64,000 nt of DNA from Bacillota bacterium (GTDB lineage Bacteria > Bacillota > Clostridia > Lachnospirales > Lachnospiraceae). Both the position numbers and the translations under genes were made by a program. The stretch spans positions 124,001-188,000 of the forward strand of contig JAEWQV010000016.1 in the NCBI GenBank assembly GCA_023399055.1, read 5' to 3'. How positions within the stretch are numbered: the stretch's first letter is position 1; the number at the start of each line of letters is the position of its first letter. The notes under the pieces are model-generated. The model was not told where the DNA came from and made no database searches. It worked only from the letters and a program-made list of their open reading frames with translations. Shown in pieces: positions 32,916 through 41,619 of the stretch.

Positions 32916-35387
32916 ATGAGAAATAACGATATTTCTATTATTAGAAAAATTACCAGACGTGCCCTGGCATCGGATAAAAGGCGCAATTTCTTTCTGGTGG
33001 CCGCAATAACGCTCACGACCTTTCTGATTGCATCTGTGTTTAGCATTGGAGTTAGCTACTATGAGTCGATCAATATGCAAGAAAAGCGTATGCAAGGCTC
33101 GGTTTCTCAGATGGCGTTCAGTCATCCTACCGAAGAGCAGCTGGAGAAAATATATTCGCTGGATTATGTAGAAACTGTAGGCTTGGGAGTATATGCCGCC
33201 CAAACGAGAGATATACAAAAGTTTGAAGACCTTGATCTGGTTTATGTCGATAAAACCCAGTGGTTAAAAATATTTGGTCCGACCTTTACGGGCGTAGTGG
33301 GAGAATACGCAGAAAAAGAAAACGAGATTATGTTATCGAGATATCTTCTGGAGGCCCTGGGAATTGATAATCCTAAAATCGGTATGGAAATCCCCTTATC
33401 CTTTGTCGTAAATGGTACCGAGGAAGTTAGAACAGAACGTTTTACATTATCGTGTATTTATACGGAATATGCACATAGCAGACAGAATGGATTTGTGGCG
33501 ATTTATACATCAAAGGTCTTTGCAGAGAAATATGGCAAGATAACCACCGATAACCTTATGGTCAACCTTATTTTCAAAAAGGATAAGAATATAAGTGAGA
33601 ATATTGATAGGCTAAAAAATGATCTGGAGTTTTTCGATAATCAAGCTTATACAGAGTCGCCTGCATATACCAGTACCTATGGAAATACTACCACCTATAT
33701 AGCCTTATTGGTGATAATAATCTTTTTAATGTTTACAGGGTATCTTCTCATCTATAACGTTATGTATATTTCTATCTCAAAGGAGGTACGCTTCTATGGG
33801 ATGTTTAAAACCTTAGGAACAACACCAAGGCAAATACGTCGTATTGTCCTTGGGCAGATACTTAGGTTATGTATCATAGGTCTGCCAATTGGATGCACGG
33901 CGTCCGCTATCGTTTCGTTGTTAATTGTTCCGGCAGTCATTTCAAACAGTGGAATTGCTACTGGTCCGGTGGTATCCTTTTCGCCAATTATATATGCAGG
34001 AGCAATTGCATTTACTATTTTAACGGCATTATTCGGGGCGGCAGCGCCTGCAAAAAAGGCAGCCAATATATCTCCGATTGAGGCGTTAAAATTTACAACG
34101 GGAGATGTTGATAAAATTAATTTTTCGCCGGCAAAGAAGAAGATTACTTATAAAATGGCTGTTCGCAACTTATTCCGCAGTCGCAAGCAAGCGGCAATTG
34201 TAATGTTAAGCCTGTTTTTAGGCATTATGATATTCTCCATCATCATGACAATCGTACCTAGCATGGATATTGATTACCGTGTAAATACCGAGTATGCTTG
34301 CGATTTTTCTATTGGCTCAAAAAATGCATTTCCTGACTATGGATTAGATGCTGATTTTGTAGAAAGTATCAGAAATTTAAAAGGTATAGCTGAAATTGGA
34401 ACTACAACCCTTGAGTTTGGTGAGCTTAATTATTCTAAAGAACTTGATCAATATGTTAATTTGGTTAGCAAAGAGTATAACTTATCAAAAGAGGAGGCTA
34501 TTGAAAAGCTTCTTGGATGTGGAATGAAGGGTATTGATTCGCTGCAGCTGGGTGAAATAAATAAAACCCTTTCAGTACCTATTGATGTAGAAGCTTTTGA
34601 ACATGGTGAAATTGCGTTTATTAACAGTAGAAATGGAAATGAAAATGATATAGAGATTGCAGATTGCTTTTCAGAGGTATCTGTTTTAGACATTAAAGGT
34701 GGTGAGAAGGAGGATGGATTCCAGATGATTAATGGAGGTATGGTATCCTACAATGGTTCAGGAATCGGTTCCTCAACTAGTTTTAGCGGTCCGGAGATTT
34801 TAATATCTAATTCTTTCCTGCAACAGTATTTTTCCGAACCACACATACTTTCCGTGGACATAAATACCCAAAGTGCAGATGAGGAATCCATTTATAATAC
34901 GATAACGGATTTATCAAAATCACAGGAGGTTGAGATGATTTCACGTTATGCAGCCCGAAAAGATTTGCAGGATGCCAAAACAATTATGATGGTATTGGGA
35001 GGCGGCGTCTCGTTAATACTCGGACTAATTGGTATCTTTAATTTTGTTAACGTAATGTCCGTAGGTATTATCACACGTAAACAGGAGTTGGCAACCCTTG
35101 AGAGCATTGGCATGAGTAAAGCACAATTGAAATCCATGCTTAAAAAGGAGGGAATCGGTTATGCCGTTATCACAATCATATGCTGTTTAACCATTGGTAA
35201 TCTGCTTAACTATACTATCTTTTTGTTAATTAAGAATGTGGCAGCCTATGCCCGGTTTACCTATCCGTTCCTTGCCATTTTTCTAATGTATCTTATTATA
35301 GCAATGATATGTTTCTCTACGCCGGAAATCGTATATAGGAGTATAAGCAAGAAGACTCTGGTGGAGCGGCTTAGAGAAGGGGATTAA
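32916..35387 (+). CDS. Large FtsX-type ABC permease (peptide detoxification type)
   Basis: The protein has 823 residues: an N-terminal helix (about 27-48), a first FtsX block (about 265-385, with GMFKTLGTTPRQIRRIV), a helix near 432-455, an extracellular domain of about 230 residues, and a second FtsX block (about 690-800, with ATLESIGMSKAQLKSML). Ten helices overall fit permeases that expel or sense antimicrobial peptides together with an OmpR-type two-component system. ATG 32916 has GAGGTGGG upstream and overlaps the ATPase stop region. Substrate not predictable. Confidence 0.88.
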   Translation: MRNNDISIIRKITRRALASDKRRNFFLVAAITLTTFLIASVFSIGVSYYESINMQEKRMQGSVSQMAFSHPTEEQLEKIYSLDYVETVGLGVYAAQTRDIQKFEDLDLVYVDKTQWLKIFGPTFTGVVGEYAEKENEIMLSRYLLEALGIDNPKIGMEIPLSFVVNGTEEVRTERFTLSCIYTEYAHSRQNGFVAIYTSKVFAEKYGKITTDNLMVNLIFKKDKNISENIDRLKNDLEFFDNQAYTESPAYTSTYGNTTTYIALLVIIIFLMFTGYLLIYNVMYISISKEVRFYGMFKTLGTTPRQIRRIVLGQILRLCIIGLPIGCTASAIVSLLIVPAVISNSGIATGPVVSFSPIIYAGAIAFTILTALFGAAAPAKKAANISPIEALKFTTGDVDKINFSPAKKKITYKMAVRNLFRSRKQAAIVMLSLFLGIMIFSIIMTIVPSMDIDYRVNTEYACDFSIGSKNAFPDYGLDADFVESIRNLKGIAEIGTTTLEFGELNYSKELDQYVNLVSKEYNLSKEEAIEKLLGCGMKGIDSLQLGEINKTLSVPIDVEAFEHGEIAFINSRNGNENDIEIADCFSEVSVLDIKGGEKEDGFQMINGGMVSYNGSGIGSSTSFSGPEILISNSFLQQYFSEPHILSVDINTQSADEESIYNTITDLSKSQEVEMISRYAARKDLQDAKTIMMVLGGGVSLILGLIGIFNFVNVMSVGIITRKQELATLESIGMSKAQLKSMLKKEGIGYAVITIICCLTIGNLLNYTIFLLIKNVAAYARFTYPFLAIFLMYLIIAMICFSTPEIVYRSISKKTLVERLREGD

Positions 35388-35426
35388 TCTAAGAATTATT
35401 TGAGACGGTATATTAATCATTAATTA

Positions 35427-35479
35427 AGGACGAATAACTGCTCCTGGTTTTAAATATCTGGAGGGTGGTTACTCGTCCT
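35427..35479. terminator. Bidirectional terminator hairpin
   Basis: AGGACGAATAACTGCTCC pairs with GGAGGGTGGTTACTCGTCCT with a few mismatches. It lies between the convergent ABC permease and ArsR-like genes. Confidence 0.6.
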
Positions 35480-35513
35480 ATATTTATAGGTTGTTAAGGG
35501 TTAAAGAAACATT

Positions 35514-36428
35514 TTAAAGCGGGCTATAGTTAATCAGAACATTAATATCCTGATTGTAATTACCAAAGGTTTTACCAAATATGGTTAAGCCGCCAATATG
35601 CTCCGCGTGGTCAGGAACCCCAATTTTAAACCTGAGCGTACTGCGATAATCCAGCTGCAATTGCTTCGTTGATACGTCAGAAATTTGAAGTCCGTCAATG
35701 AAGGTTCCCTTTTGGTTGATGACAAGAAGCTTGAGCAGTCCGTATTGATTCCAATTAGGGTACCACCAGTCAGGTGAAAAGATACCCTTTACATCCCCAA
35801 AATCTCCGGGGCTGGTCCAGGTTCCAATGTGAGTGTCATTCAAGTAAAAATAGATGTCAGAAGGCCACACATCATTAAAACCAGGAGCCTCAGAGCTTAA
35901 TTCTGTTGATATGGTAATCTGATTAATTTTTTGAGAAAAAGGAATAAAATTAGGAATTATGTATTCTACGTATCCTTTGGTAAACCAGAGAATATCTGCG
36001 TTGTATCGATCGGGATGGGAAAAGTACCTGGTATCATCCACTTGACCGATGATTGTCTTTGCAGAAGCAAGACCGCAAGTAGGATATACACTGTAATCAG
36101 AGAAATGTCCTATTTTTATAGAGGTTTGATATATATTCTTGTCATCGTTTTGTTGGTCTAAATCAATTAAAATCTTATCCAGGTGGACGTGACAGATTTT
36201 CTTGTTGCCATGACCTTCTGATTTGCTGGAAACTGTAATAAGTCCGCAATCTTCCAATTTCTTTATATGACTGGTGAGTGCCCCGTTCGTAATATTCAAC
36301 TCAGTGGCAATCTCATTCATATTCATTCCATTATTTCGCAGCAGTAATTTTAATATTTCAATACGGACATCAGAGCCGAGAGCCTTAAAGGTTTCCAAAC
36401 CCTCATCTAGTGATTTAATATGCAGCAT
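35514..36428 (-). CDS. ArsR-like winged-helix regulator with large C-terminal domain
   Basis: The 304-residue protein starts with an ArsR-type winged helix (FKALGSDVRIEILKLLL ... NITNGALTSHIKKLEDCGLI, about 14-70). The C-terminal ~200 residues are beta-rich and aromatic (DIYFYLNDTHIGTWTSPGDF, then FSPDWWYPNWNQYGLL) and look like a jelly-roll or carbohydrate-binding fold rather than a metal site. The architecture suggests direct sensing of a sugar. It is divergent from the importer genes starting at 36872, the probable target. GGGAGG precedes the ATG, and a promoter lies at 36529-36556. Confidence 0.78.
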   Translation of the reverse strand: MLHIKSLDEGLETFKALGSDVRIEILKLLLRNNGMNMNEIATELNITNGALTSHIKKLEDCGLITVSSKSEGHGNKKICHVHLDKILIDLDQQNDDKNIYQTSIKIGHFSDYSVYPTCGLASAKTIIGQVDDTRYFSHPDRYNADILWFTKGYVEYIIPNFIPFSQKINQITISTELSSEAPGFNDVWPSDIYFYLNDTHIGTWTSPGDFGDVKGIFSPDWWYPNWNQYGLLKLLVINQKGTFIDGLQISDVSTKQLQLDYRSTLRFKIGVPDHAEHIGGLTIFGKTFGNYNQDINVLINYSPL

Positions 36429-36528
36429 CTGAGTTATCCTCCCTAATCAATAGCGTTTTGTAGTGTAAATTAACTTTATCTCCCTATATAAAACGGAATT
36501 TTTCTGTGAGTATATGTCCTGTAAGTTA

Positions 36529-36556
36529 ATTATATACGGTATAAAAAATAAGTCAA
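36529..36556 (-). promoter_or_regulatory. Promoter of the ArsR-like regulator gene
   Basis: On the minus strand TTGACT (36551-36556) and TATAAT (36529-36534) are 16 bases apart. Between the -10 and the gene, GTAAATTAACTTTAT and GTAAGTTAATTATAT form a related pair that could be an operator. Confidence 0.55.
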
Positions 36557-36678
36557 TTAATTGATAAGAGGGATTAGTTATGAAAGAAGAATAAAAAGTA
36601 TTATAGGATAAACTAAAATATTATTGATATATCTAAAATAATAATTGACAATATATGTATATTAGTGCAATAATACTT

Positions 36679-36707
36679 TTGACAGGTAAAATTTTACAAT
36701 ATAATAT
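36679..36707 (+). promoter_or_regulatory. Promoter of the third importer operon
   Basis: TTGACA (36679-36684) is followed after 17 bases by TAATAT (36702-36707); an overlapping TATAAT at 36700 has a shorter spacer. Another TTGACA at 36645 may be a second start. The rest of the 440-base divergent region (36429-36871) is AT-rich with no gene. Confidence 0.5.
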
Positions 36708-36871
36708 TATAAAATGCACAAATGGGATAAAATGTAATTAACAATTGTCCAAAGTAATTTATAATTTTATGTTGAATACACCTGTTATTTTTGTGTCTTT
36801 GGAAGAGGATTTACTCCAAAACGTAAGGCAAACAATATGTGAATCCGGGAGGGATTCAAAAGGAGGAAGGT

Positions 36872-38287
36872 ATGAAAAGAAAATTTCTAAGTGTGCTACT
36901 ATGTGTAGCCATGACTGCTGCACTCTTAACAGGCTGTGGCAAAAATTCGAATGAAACATCCGGAAATGGTGAGCTGGAACAGGGAACAACAGAGGATGGG
37001 GACGCAGACAGCACAGAGGTAGAGCCCACAGCAGTTACAACTGTTGGCGACCCCAACGGTACCCATATGGAGATGTGGTCATTTGTTGAGTTACATAATA
37101 CCTACTACGGTAAAATGGTAGAAAAATGGAATGAAGAAAACCCGGACAGAACAATTGAAGTTACCTTTACAACCTATCCTTATTCAGACATGCATAACAA
37201 ATTAATTATGTCCTTACAGACAGGCGAAGGAGCTCCTGATATATGTGACGTAGAGGTGGGACAGTTCCCGAATGTTGTGGCAGGTGTTGATACCTGGCTT
37301 TATCCATTGGATACTGCGGCAGATCCCTATATGGATACTATGGTGCCGGCGCGTATGGAAATCTATATGGGTACAGATGGCCATTACTATGGAGTTGATT
37401 TCCACGTAGGTGCAACTGTAATGTATTATAATATGGCTGCATTGGAAGCGGTAGGTATTACAAAGGCAGACGTAGACGCGGTTAAGACCTGGGAGGATTA
37501 TACCGCCCTCGGAGAAAAATATATAAAAGCTGTTGGTCAGGAAGGTAAATACTTTACTTCAGTGGATACCGGCGGAACAGACTGGTTGTGGCTTGCAATG
37601 GCAGAGTATGGCGAAGATTGGACCGGTGGGTTTGATGGTAAAGCTAACATTGAGCTAGAATCAGTTAAGAATATGCTGAACCTGCAGGTGGGCTGGTTAG
37701 ATTCAGGTGTGGCACAGGTGTCACCGGATGGTCATGTTGACATTGAGGCGGGCTTCCAAAACATTCTGGATCATAACATTGTATCATTTCCAAAAGCTAT
37801 GTGGTATATGAGTCGTTTCATCAACTATATGCCGGAAGAAAAGGGTAACTGGTATCTTGCTCCTTGTCCGGTATTTGAAGAAGGGCAGAACAATTCAGTG
37901 GGTATTGGTGGAACCGGTACCGTAGTAACACAGCAGGCCAAAGATAAAGAACTCTCCGCAGATTTCCTTTGCTATGCAAAGATGTCTATGGAAGGAGAAA
38001 AGCTTAACTGGGAGATGCTTGGTTTTGATGTATGTAATACGGCAATGTGGACGGAAGAATCCATTATTCATGATGATTCTAATCAGTATAACGCCTTCTT
38101 TAGGAACTATCCATATGATGTATTAAATCAAATAAAGGATGGTATCGGCAAAATAAGTGTTGTAGCAATCAGTCCAACGATTAATGAGGAAATCTGTACA
38201 GTGACTTTGAATGAAATATTCGAAAATGGTACTTCGGTAGACGAAGCCTTAGCAGCATCACAAGAGGTAATTGATCTGGAACAGTAG
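36872..38287 (+). CDS. Sugar ABC transporter substrate-binding lipoprotein
   Basis: This 471-residue binding protein has a lipoprotein signal ending ALLTGC, an acidic Thr/Glu/Asp linker, and a mature domain with MEMWSFVELHNTYYGKMVEK, PDICDVEVGQF and MYYNMAALEAVGITK. Family 1 solute-binding protein; substrate unknown. GGAGGAAGG precedes ATG 36872; an upstream GTG frame from 36839 is not supported. The downstream permease starts 10 bases later without an intervening hairpin, unlike the other three importer operons here. Confidence 0.92.
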   Translation: MKRKFLSVLLCVAMTAALLTGCGKNSNETSGNGELEQGTTEDGDADSTEVEPTAVTTVGDPNGTHMEMWSFVELHNTYYGKMVEKWNEENPDRTIEVTFTTYPYSDMHNKLIMSLQTGEGAPDICDVEVGQFPNVVAGVDTWLYPLDTAADPYMDTMVPARMEIYMGTDGHYYGVDFHVGATVMYYNMAALEAVGITKADVDAVKTWEDYTALGEKYIKAVGQEGKYFTSVDTGGTDWLWLAMAEYGEDWTGGFDGKANIELESVKNMLNLQVGWLDSGVAQVSPDGHVDIEAGFQNILDHNIVSFPKAMWYMSRFINYMPEEKGNWYLAPCPVFEEGQNNSVGIGGTGTVVTQQAKDKELSADFLCYAKMSMEGEKLNWEMLGFDVCNTAMWTEESIIHDDSNQYNAFFRNYPYDVLNQIKDGIGKISVVAISPTINEEICTVTLNEIFENGTSVDEALAASQEVIDLEQ

Positions 38288-38297
38288 GAGGAAGAGT

Positions 38298-39194
38298 GTG
38301 AAAATTAAGAAAATTCTTTATTCGCAAAAAGCAGCCCCTTATGTATTTGTGCTGCCGTTTATTCTTAGTTTTCTTGTTTTTTGGATATATCCGCTTATCA
38401 GTACAATTATTATGAGTTTTCAGAATATAAAACCCACAGGTGCTGAATGGATAGGTGGCCGCAACTACTCAAAACTATTGGCAGATAAAGTGTTCCATAC
38501 TGCAGTGCTTAATAGCTTTGAATACATGTTTTTAACAGTAATTTTACTAATTCCTTTTCCAATGCTTTATGCGGTGCTGTTGGATAGCCGGCTTGTGAAA
38601 GTGAAGGGGGTGTGGAAGGCATTGTTATATCTGCCTGCACTCACCTCCGTAGTAATTTCGGGCACTTTGTTTCGGCTAATGTTCTCGGAATATCAGACTG
38701 GCCAGATGAATGTTATTATGCAGGCGCTGGGAATGGCGGCACATAAGTGGCTTAAGGTAAAGGAAACAGGCTTGGCGGCTTTGGTAATCGTATGCTGCTG
38801 GAGATGGACGGGAGTCAATATGCTCTATTATATATCCGGCCTAAAATCCATCGATGGAACCTTGTATGAAGCGGCAGAGATTGACGGAGCTTCGGCAGTA
38901 CAGAAATTCAGATACATAACGATAAGATTGTTGAAGCCAACCAATATTTATGTGCTAACTATCAGCATTTATGCGGGTCTGGCTATGTTTCTGGAGTCTT
39001 TTATGCTATGGGCGGGAAATGCGTCACCGAATAACATTGGATTAACAATTGTAGGTTATTTATACAGGAGAGGAATTGAAAAAAATCAGTTGGGTTATGC
39101 TTCTGCAGTCGGATTGGTTCTCTTGGTAATTGCACTGACAATCAATGTGGCTCAGTTAATTCTTAACGGTACCTTTAAAAAGGAGGAAAAATAA
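38298..39194 (+). CDS. Sugar ABC transporter permease (MalF/UgpA type)
   Basis: The protein has 298 residues and six helices, with the EAA loop EAAEIDGASAVQKFRYITI near residue 195. GTG 38298 is the start because AGGAGGAAGA lies directly before it; the longer frame from 38271 begins inside the binding-protein gene. It works with the next permease. No hydrolase gene follows in this operon, so the imported sugar is processed elsewhere. Confidence 0.92.
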   Translation: MKIKKILYSQKAAPYVFVLPFILSFLVFWIYPLISTIIMSFQNIKPTGAEWIGGRNYSKLLADKVFHTAVLNSFEYMFLTVILLIPFPMLYAVLLDSRLVKVKGVWKALLYLPALTSVVISGTLFRLMFSEYQTGQMNVIMQALGMAAHKWLKVKETGLAALVIVCCWRWTGVNMLYYISGLKSIDGTLYEAAEIDGASAVQKFRYITIRLLKPTNIYVLTISIYAGLAMFLESFMLWAGNASPNNIGLTIVGYLYRRGIEKNQLGYASAVGLVLLVIALTINVAQLILNGTFKKEEK

Positions 39195-39195
39195 T

Positions 39196-40071
39196 ATGTC
39201 TGGTCGATTATCCTCCGGTAAAGCAGTAAGAAGCAAGAAGAGACTATACTCCGTACTTGCAACCGCCTGGTTTGCACTTTTGGGTGCAGTTATCATTTTT
39301 CCTGTATTTGCAGGGCTTCTGGCATCCTTTCGCCCTGGTACGGAACTAATTCGTAAAGGATTAAGTATTAATCTGGATGTTTCAACAATGACTCTTACTA
39401 ATTACAAATATTTGTTTAGCGGCAATACGGACTCTGTTAAATATTTTACCTGGTTTAAAAACAGTATGGTGCTAACCTTACTTACGGTTATACTAACCTT
39501 ACTGGTCTGTTATTTTGTGGCATATGGACTAAGCATGTATGAGTTCCGTCTTAAAAAAATATTATTCTTCCTGGTCATTGCCACCATGATGGTACCTTTT
39601 GAGATATTGCTGCTTCCGTTATATCAAGAAATGATTACACTGAAATTAATAAACAGCAATGCCGGTGTGATACTTCCCGGTTTGTGTGCTGCCGCTACAA
39701 TTTTCTTCTTTCGTCAATATCTTACGACTGTACCCAAGGAATTATTGGATTCAGGGAGAATAGACGGTGCCACGGAATATGGTATTTGCATGCGAATTAT
39801 GCTGCCAATTACAAAACCGGCATTTGCGGCTATGGCAATACTTTGCGCAATGGGGTCCTGGAATAGTATGCTGTGGCCTATGCTGGTATTTCGAGGAGCA
39901 GATAAATTCACCTTACCAATCGGACTGAATACACTGCTAACTCCTTATGGTAATAATTATGATTTATTGATTGCTGGTTCGATGTTTGGGGTTGTGCCAA
40001 TCTTTATTGTATTTCTTTTGTTCCAGAAATATTTTATAGACGGTATGACTGCAGGAGCAGTAAAGGGCTGA
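39196..40071 (+). CDS. Sugar ABC transporter permease (MalG/UgpE type)
   Basis: The 291-residue permease has six predicted helices, an EAA-like loop LDSGRIDGATEYGICMRIML and the usual MalG-type ending FIDGMTAGAVKG. The ATG follows the upstream stop by one base and has AAAGGAGG in the end of that gene. Last gene of the three-gene operon; a strong hairpin follows at 40298. Confidence 0.92.
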   Translation: MSGRLSSGKAVRSKKRLYSVLATAWFALLGAVIIFPVFAGLLASFRPGTELIRKGLSINLDVSTMTLTNYKYLFSGNTDSVKYFTWFKNSMVLTLLTVILTLLVCYFVAYGLSMYEFRLKKILFFLVIATMMVPFEILLLPLYQEMITLKLINSNAGVILPGLCAAATIFFFRQYLTTVPKELLDSGRIDGATEYGICMRIMLPITKPAFAAMAILCAMGSWNSMLWPMLVFRGADKFTLPIGLNTLLTPYGNNYDLLIAGSMFGVVPIFIVFLLFQKYFIDGMTAGAVKG

Positions 40072-40297
40072 TGCAAGAAGACAAGAATATTATAAATTGG
40101 AAAAACAAAATAAGAAAAAATAATAAAAACTATATAATAAAAATACATAATAAAACATACAAATAAGAAAACATAAGCAAAAATACATAAAGAGGTGTAA
40201 AAGAAAATATATAAGAAGATATATTAAGAAGATACATAAGAAGATTTCTAATAGATATATAGGATATAGGACGATAAATAAAAGGAAATATATATGA

Positions 40298-40367
40298 GGG
40301 AAGATATTAGCTCTTCGTTCACAGGTTGACAGATGTATATCAGCCTGTGTGGAGCTGGTATCTTCCC
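40298..40367. terminator. Long terminator hairpin between importer and lacI-type gene
   Basis: GGGAAGATATTAGCTC pairs with GAGCTGGTATCTTCCC, and ACAGG/CCTGT pairs inside. It serves convergent genes. The 220 bases before it (40075-40290) hold only degenerate purine-rich repeats of the AAGAAGATATAT/AAAATACATAA type. Confidence 0.7.
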
Positions 40368-40412
40368 TTTATGTATATTTGGTATGTGTTGTTAAGAATA
40401 CTGAAGTCTTGC

Positions 40413-41420
40413 CTATGTCGTTTTCCCTACATTAACCACGGGTAGTGTGGTATAGGACTGTATCTGCAACGATGGATTCTCCATCTTTCTCATTAACATT
40501 ATTCCCGCTTGAACCCCCATATCATAGACATTGATGTCAATTACTGTGGGTTTTGGCTCAATTATCTTCGAGTAAGGATATAAATCAAAGGTTAGGAAGG
40601 CAATGTCCTCCGGAACCTTAAGATTTAATTTTTCTATAGCTTTCATGGAACCAACCGCAATTGTGTTGTTTTCGCAGACGATAACACGTGGTGGCTTCTT
40701 TGCTTCTAATAACTTAATCGTAGCTTTATAGCTTTCTTCTGTGCTAGAATCTGTGTATTGAATACGCTCTGGAGCAATCAAATAACCATAGCTATGCATT
40801 GCTCCAAGAAAACCCTTTTGCCGCTGCATGGAGATATAGTCTGTCTTTTTTCCACCAATAAAAGCAACCTCACTGTAACCAGAGGTGATTAAATATTCAG
40901 CGGCGTACTGTCCCGCTAAAGCGTGATTGGTGTCCACCCAGCATAAGGAGGTTTCAAAACCGGGGTGACCTATTAATATATGGGGAAATTGCTGCTTGAT
41001 AATTAAATCGGCAATCTCCTTATTAATGGCGGAACCATGAATAATCATACCATCAGCACATTTTTTTGCCATTACTTTAGCAACTGTCTCTCCAGGATAA
41101 GCTTCCATATAGGTATCTACCAGGGTCATGGAGTAATTTGTTTTTTTAATTTCACTGTTTACCCCGCACATAATATCAAACATATGAGGGTTATGGTAAG
41201 CTTCATCTTTTCCCAGCGAGGTTAGGAACACGATATTTTGTGTTGATTGCCTTGCAAAGCTTACGGCTCTTGAATTCGGCGTATAATTAAGTTTTGTTAT
41301 TGCGTCGTTGACCCTATCAATGGTAGCTTGGGAAATGGTAGTCCAGTTGTTTAGTACCTTGGATACAGTGGAGGTGGAGACGCCTGCTTCTCTGGCAACG
41401 TCACGAATGGTTATTGGCAT
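40413..41420 (-). CDS. LacI-family transcriptional regulator
   Basis: The protein has 335 residues. The N-terminal HTH ITIRDVAREAGVSTSTVSKV and hinge NYTPNSRAVSFARQ are followed by a periplasmic-binding-like effector domain. It is divergent from the maltodextrin-type importer and cyclomaltodextrinase genes and very likely represses them. Matching operator sequences lie at 41577-41596 and within its own promoter. Confidence 0.92.
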   Translation of the reverse strand: MPITIRDVAREAGVSTSTVSKVLNNWTTISQATIDRVNDAITKLNYTPNSRAVSFARQSTQNIVFLTSLGKDEAYHNPHMFDIMCGVNSEIKKTNYSMTLVDTYMEAYPGETVAKVMAKKCADGMIIHGSAINKEIADLIIKQQFPHILIGHPGFETSLCWVDTNHALAGQYAAEYLITSGYSEVAFIGGKKTDYISMQRQKGFLGAMHSYGYLIAPERIQYTDSSTEESYKATIKLLEAKKPPRVIVCENNTIAVGSMKAIEKLNLKVPEDIAFLTFDLYPYSKIIEPKPTVIDINVYDMGVQAGIMLMRKMENPSLQIQSYTTLPVVNVGKTT

Positions 41421-41458
41421 GATTTCACTCCTTAAATAATAGACAGATTTATTAATAT

Positions 41459-41486
41459 AGTATAGCGGTTTCCTTACAAAGTCAAC
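41459..41486 (-). promoter_or_regulatory. Promoter of the LacI-type gene with operator half-site
   Basis: On the minus strand TTGAC (around 41481-41486) and TATACT (41459-41464) flank GGAAACCGCT, which shares the GGAAAC half of the palindrome at 41577. This suggests autoregulation. Confidence 0.5.
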
Positions 41487-41576
41487 TATAATTACTAAAA
41501 TATAATTGACCTTGTCTAATGATTATGGTAAAAATAACTTAAACAAGACGCAGTAATGCTCTTGCAAAGAATAAGA

Positions 41577-41596
41577 TTAGGAAAACGGTTTCCTAA
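41577..41596 (+). promoter_or_regulatory. LacI-type palindromic operator
   Basis: TTAGGAAAACGGTTTCCTAA has perfect 8-base arms around ACGG and a central CG, the form bound by LacI/MalR-type repressors. It lies 24 bases before the binding-protein gene. Confidence 0.75.
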
Positions 41597-41619
41597 TATT
41601 TTAATAGGAGGATATATTT

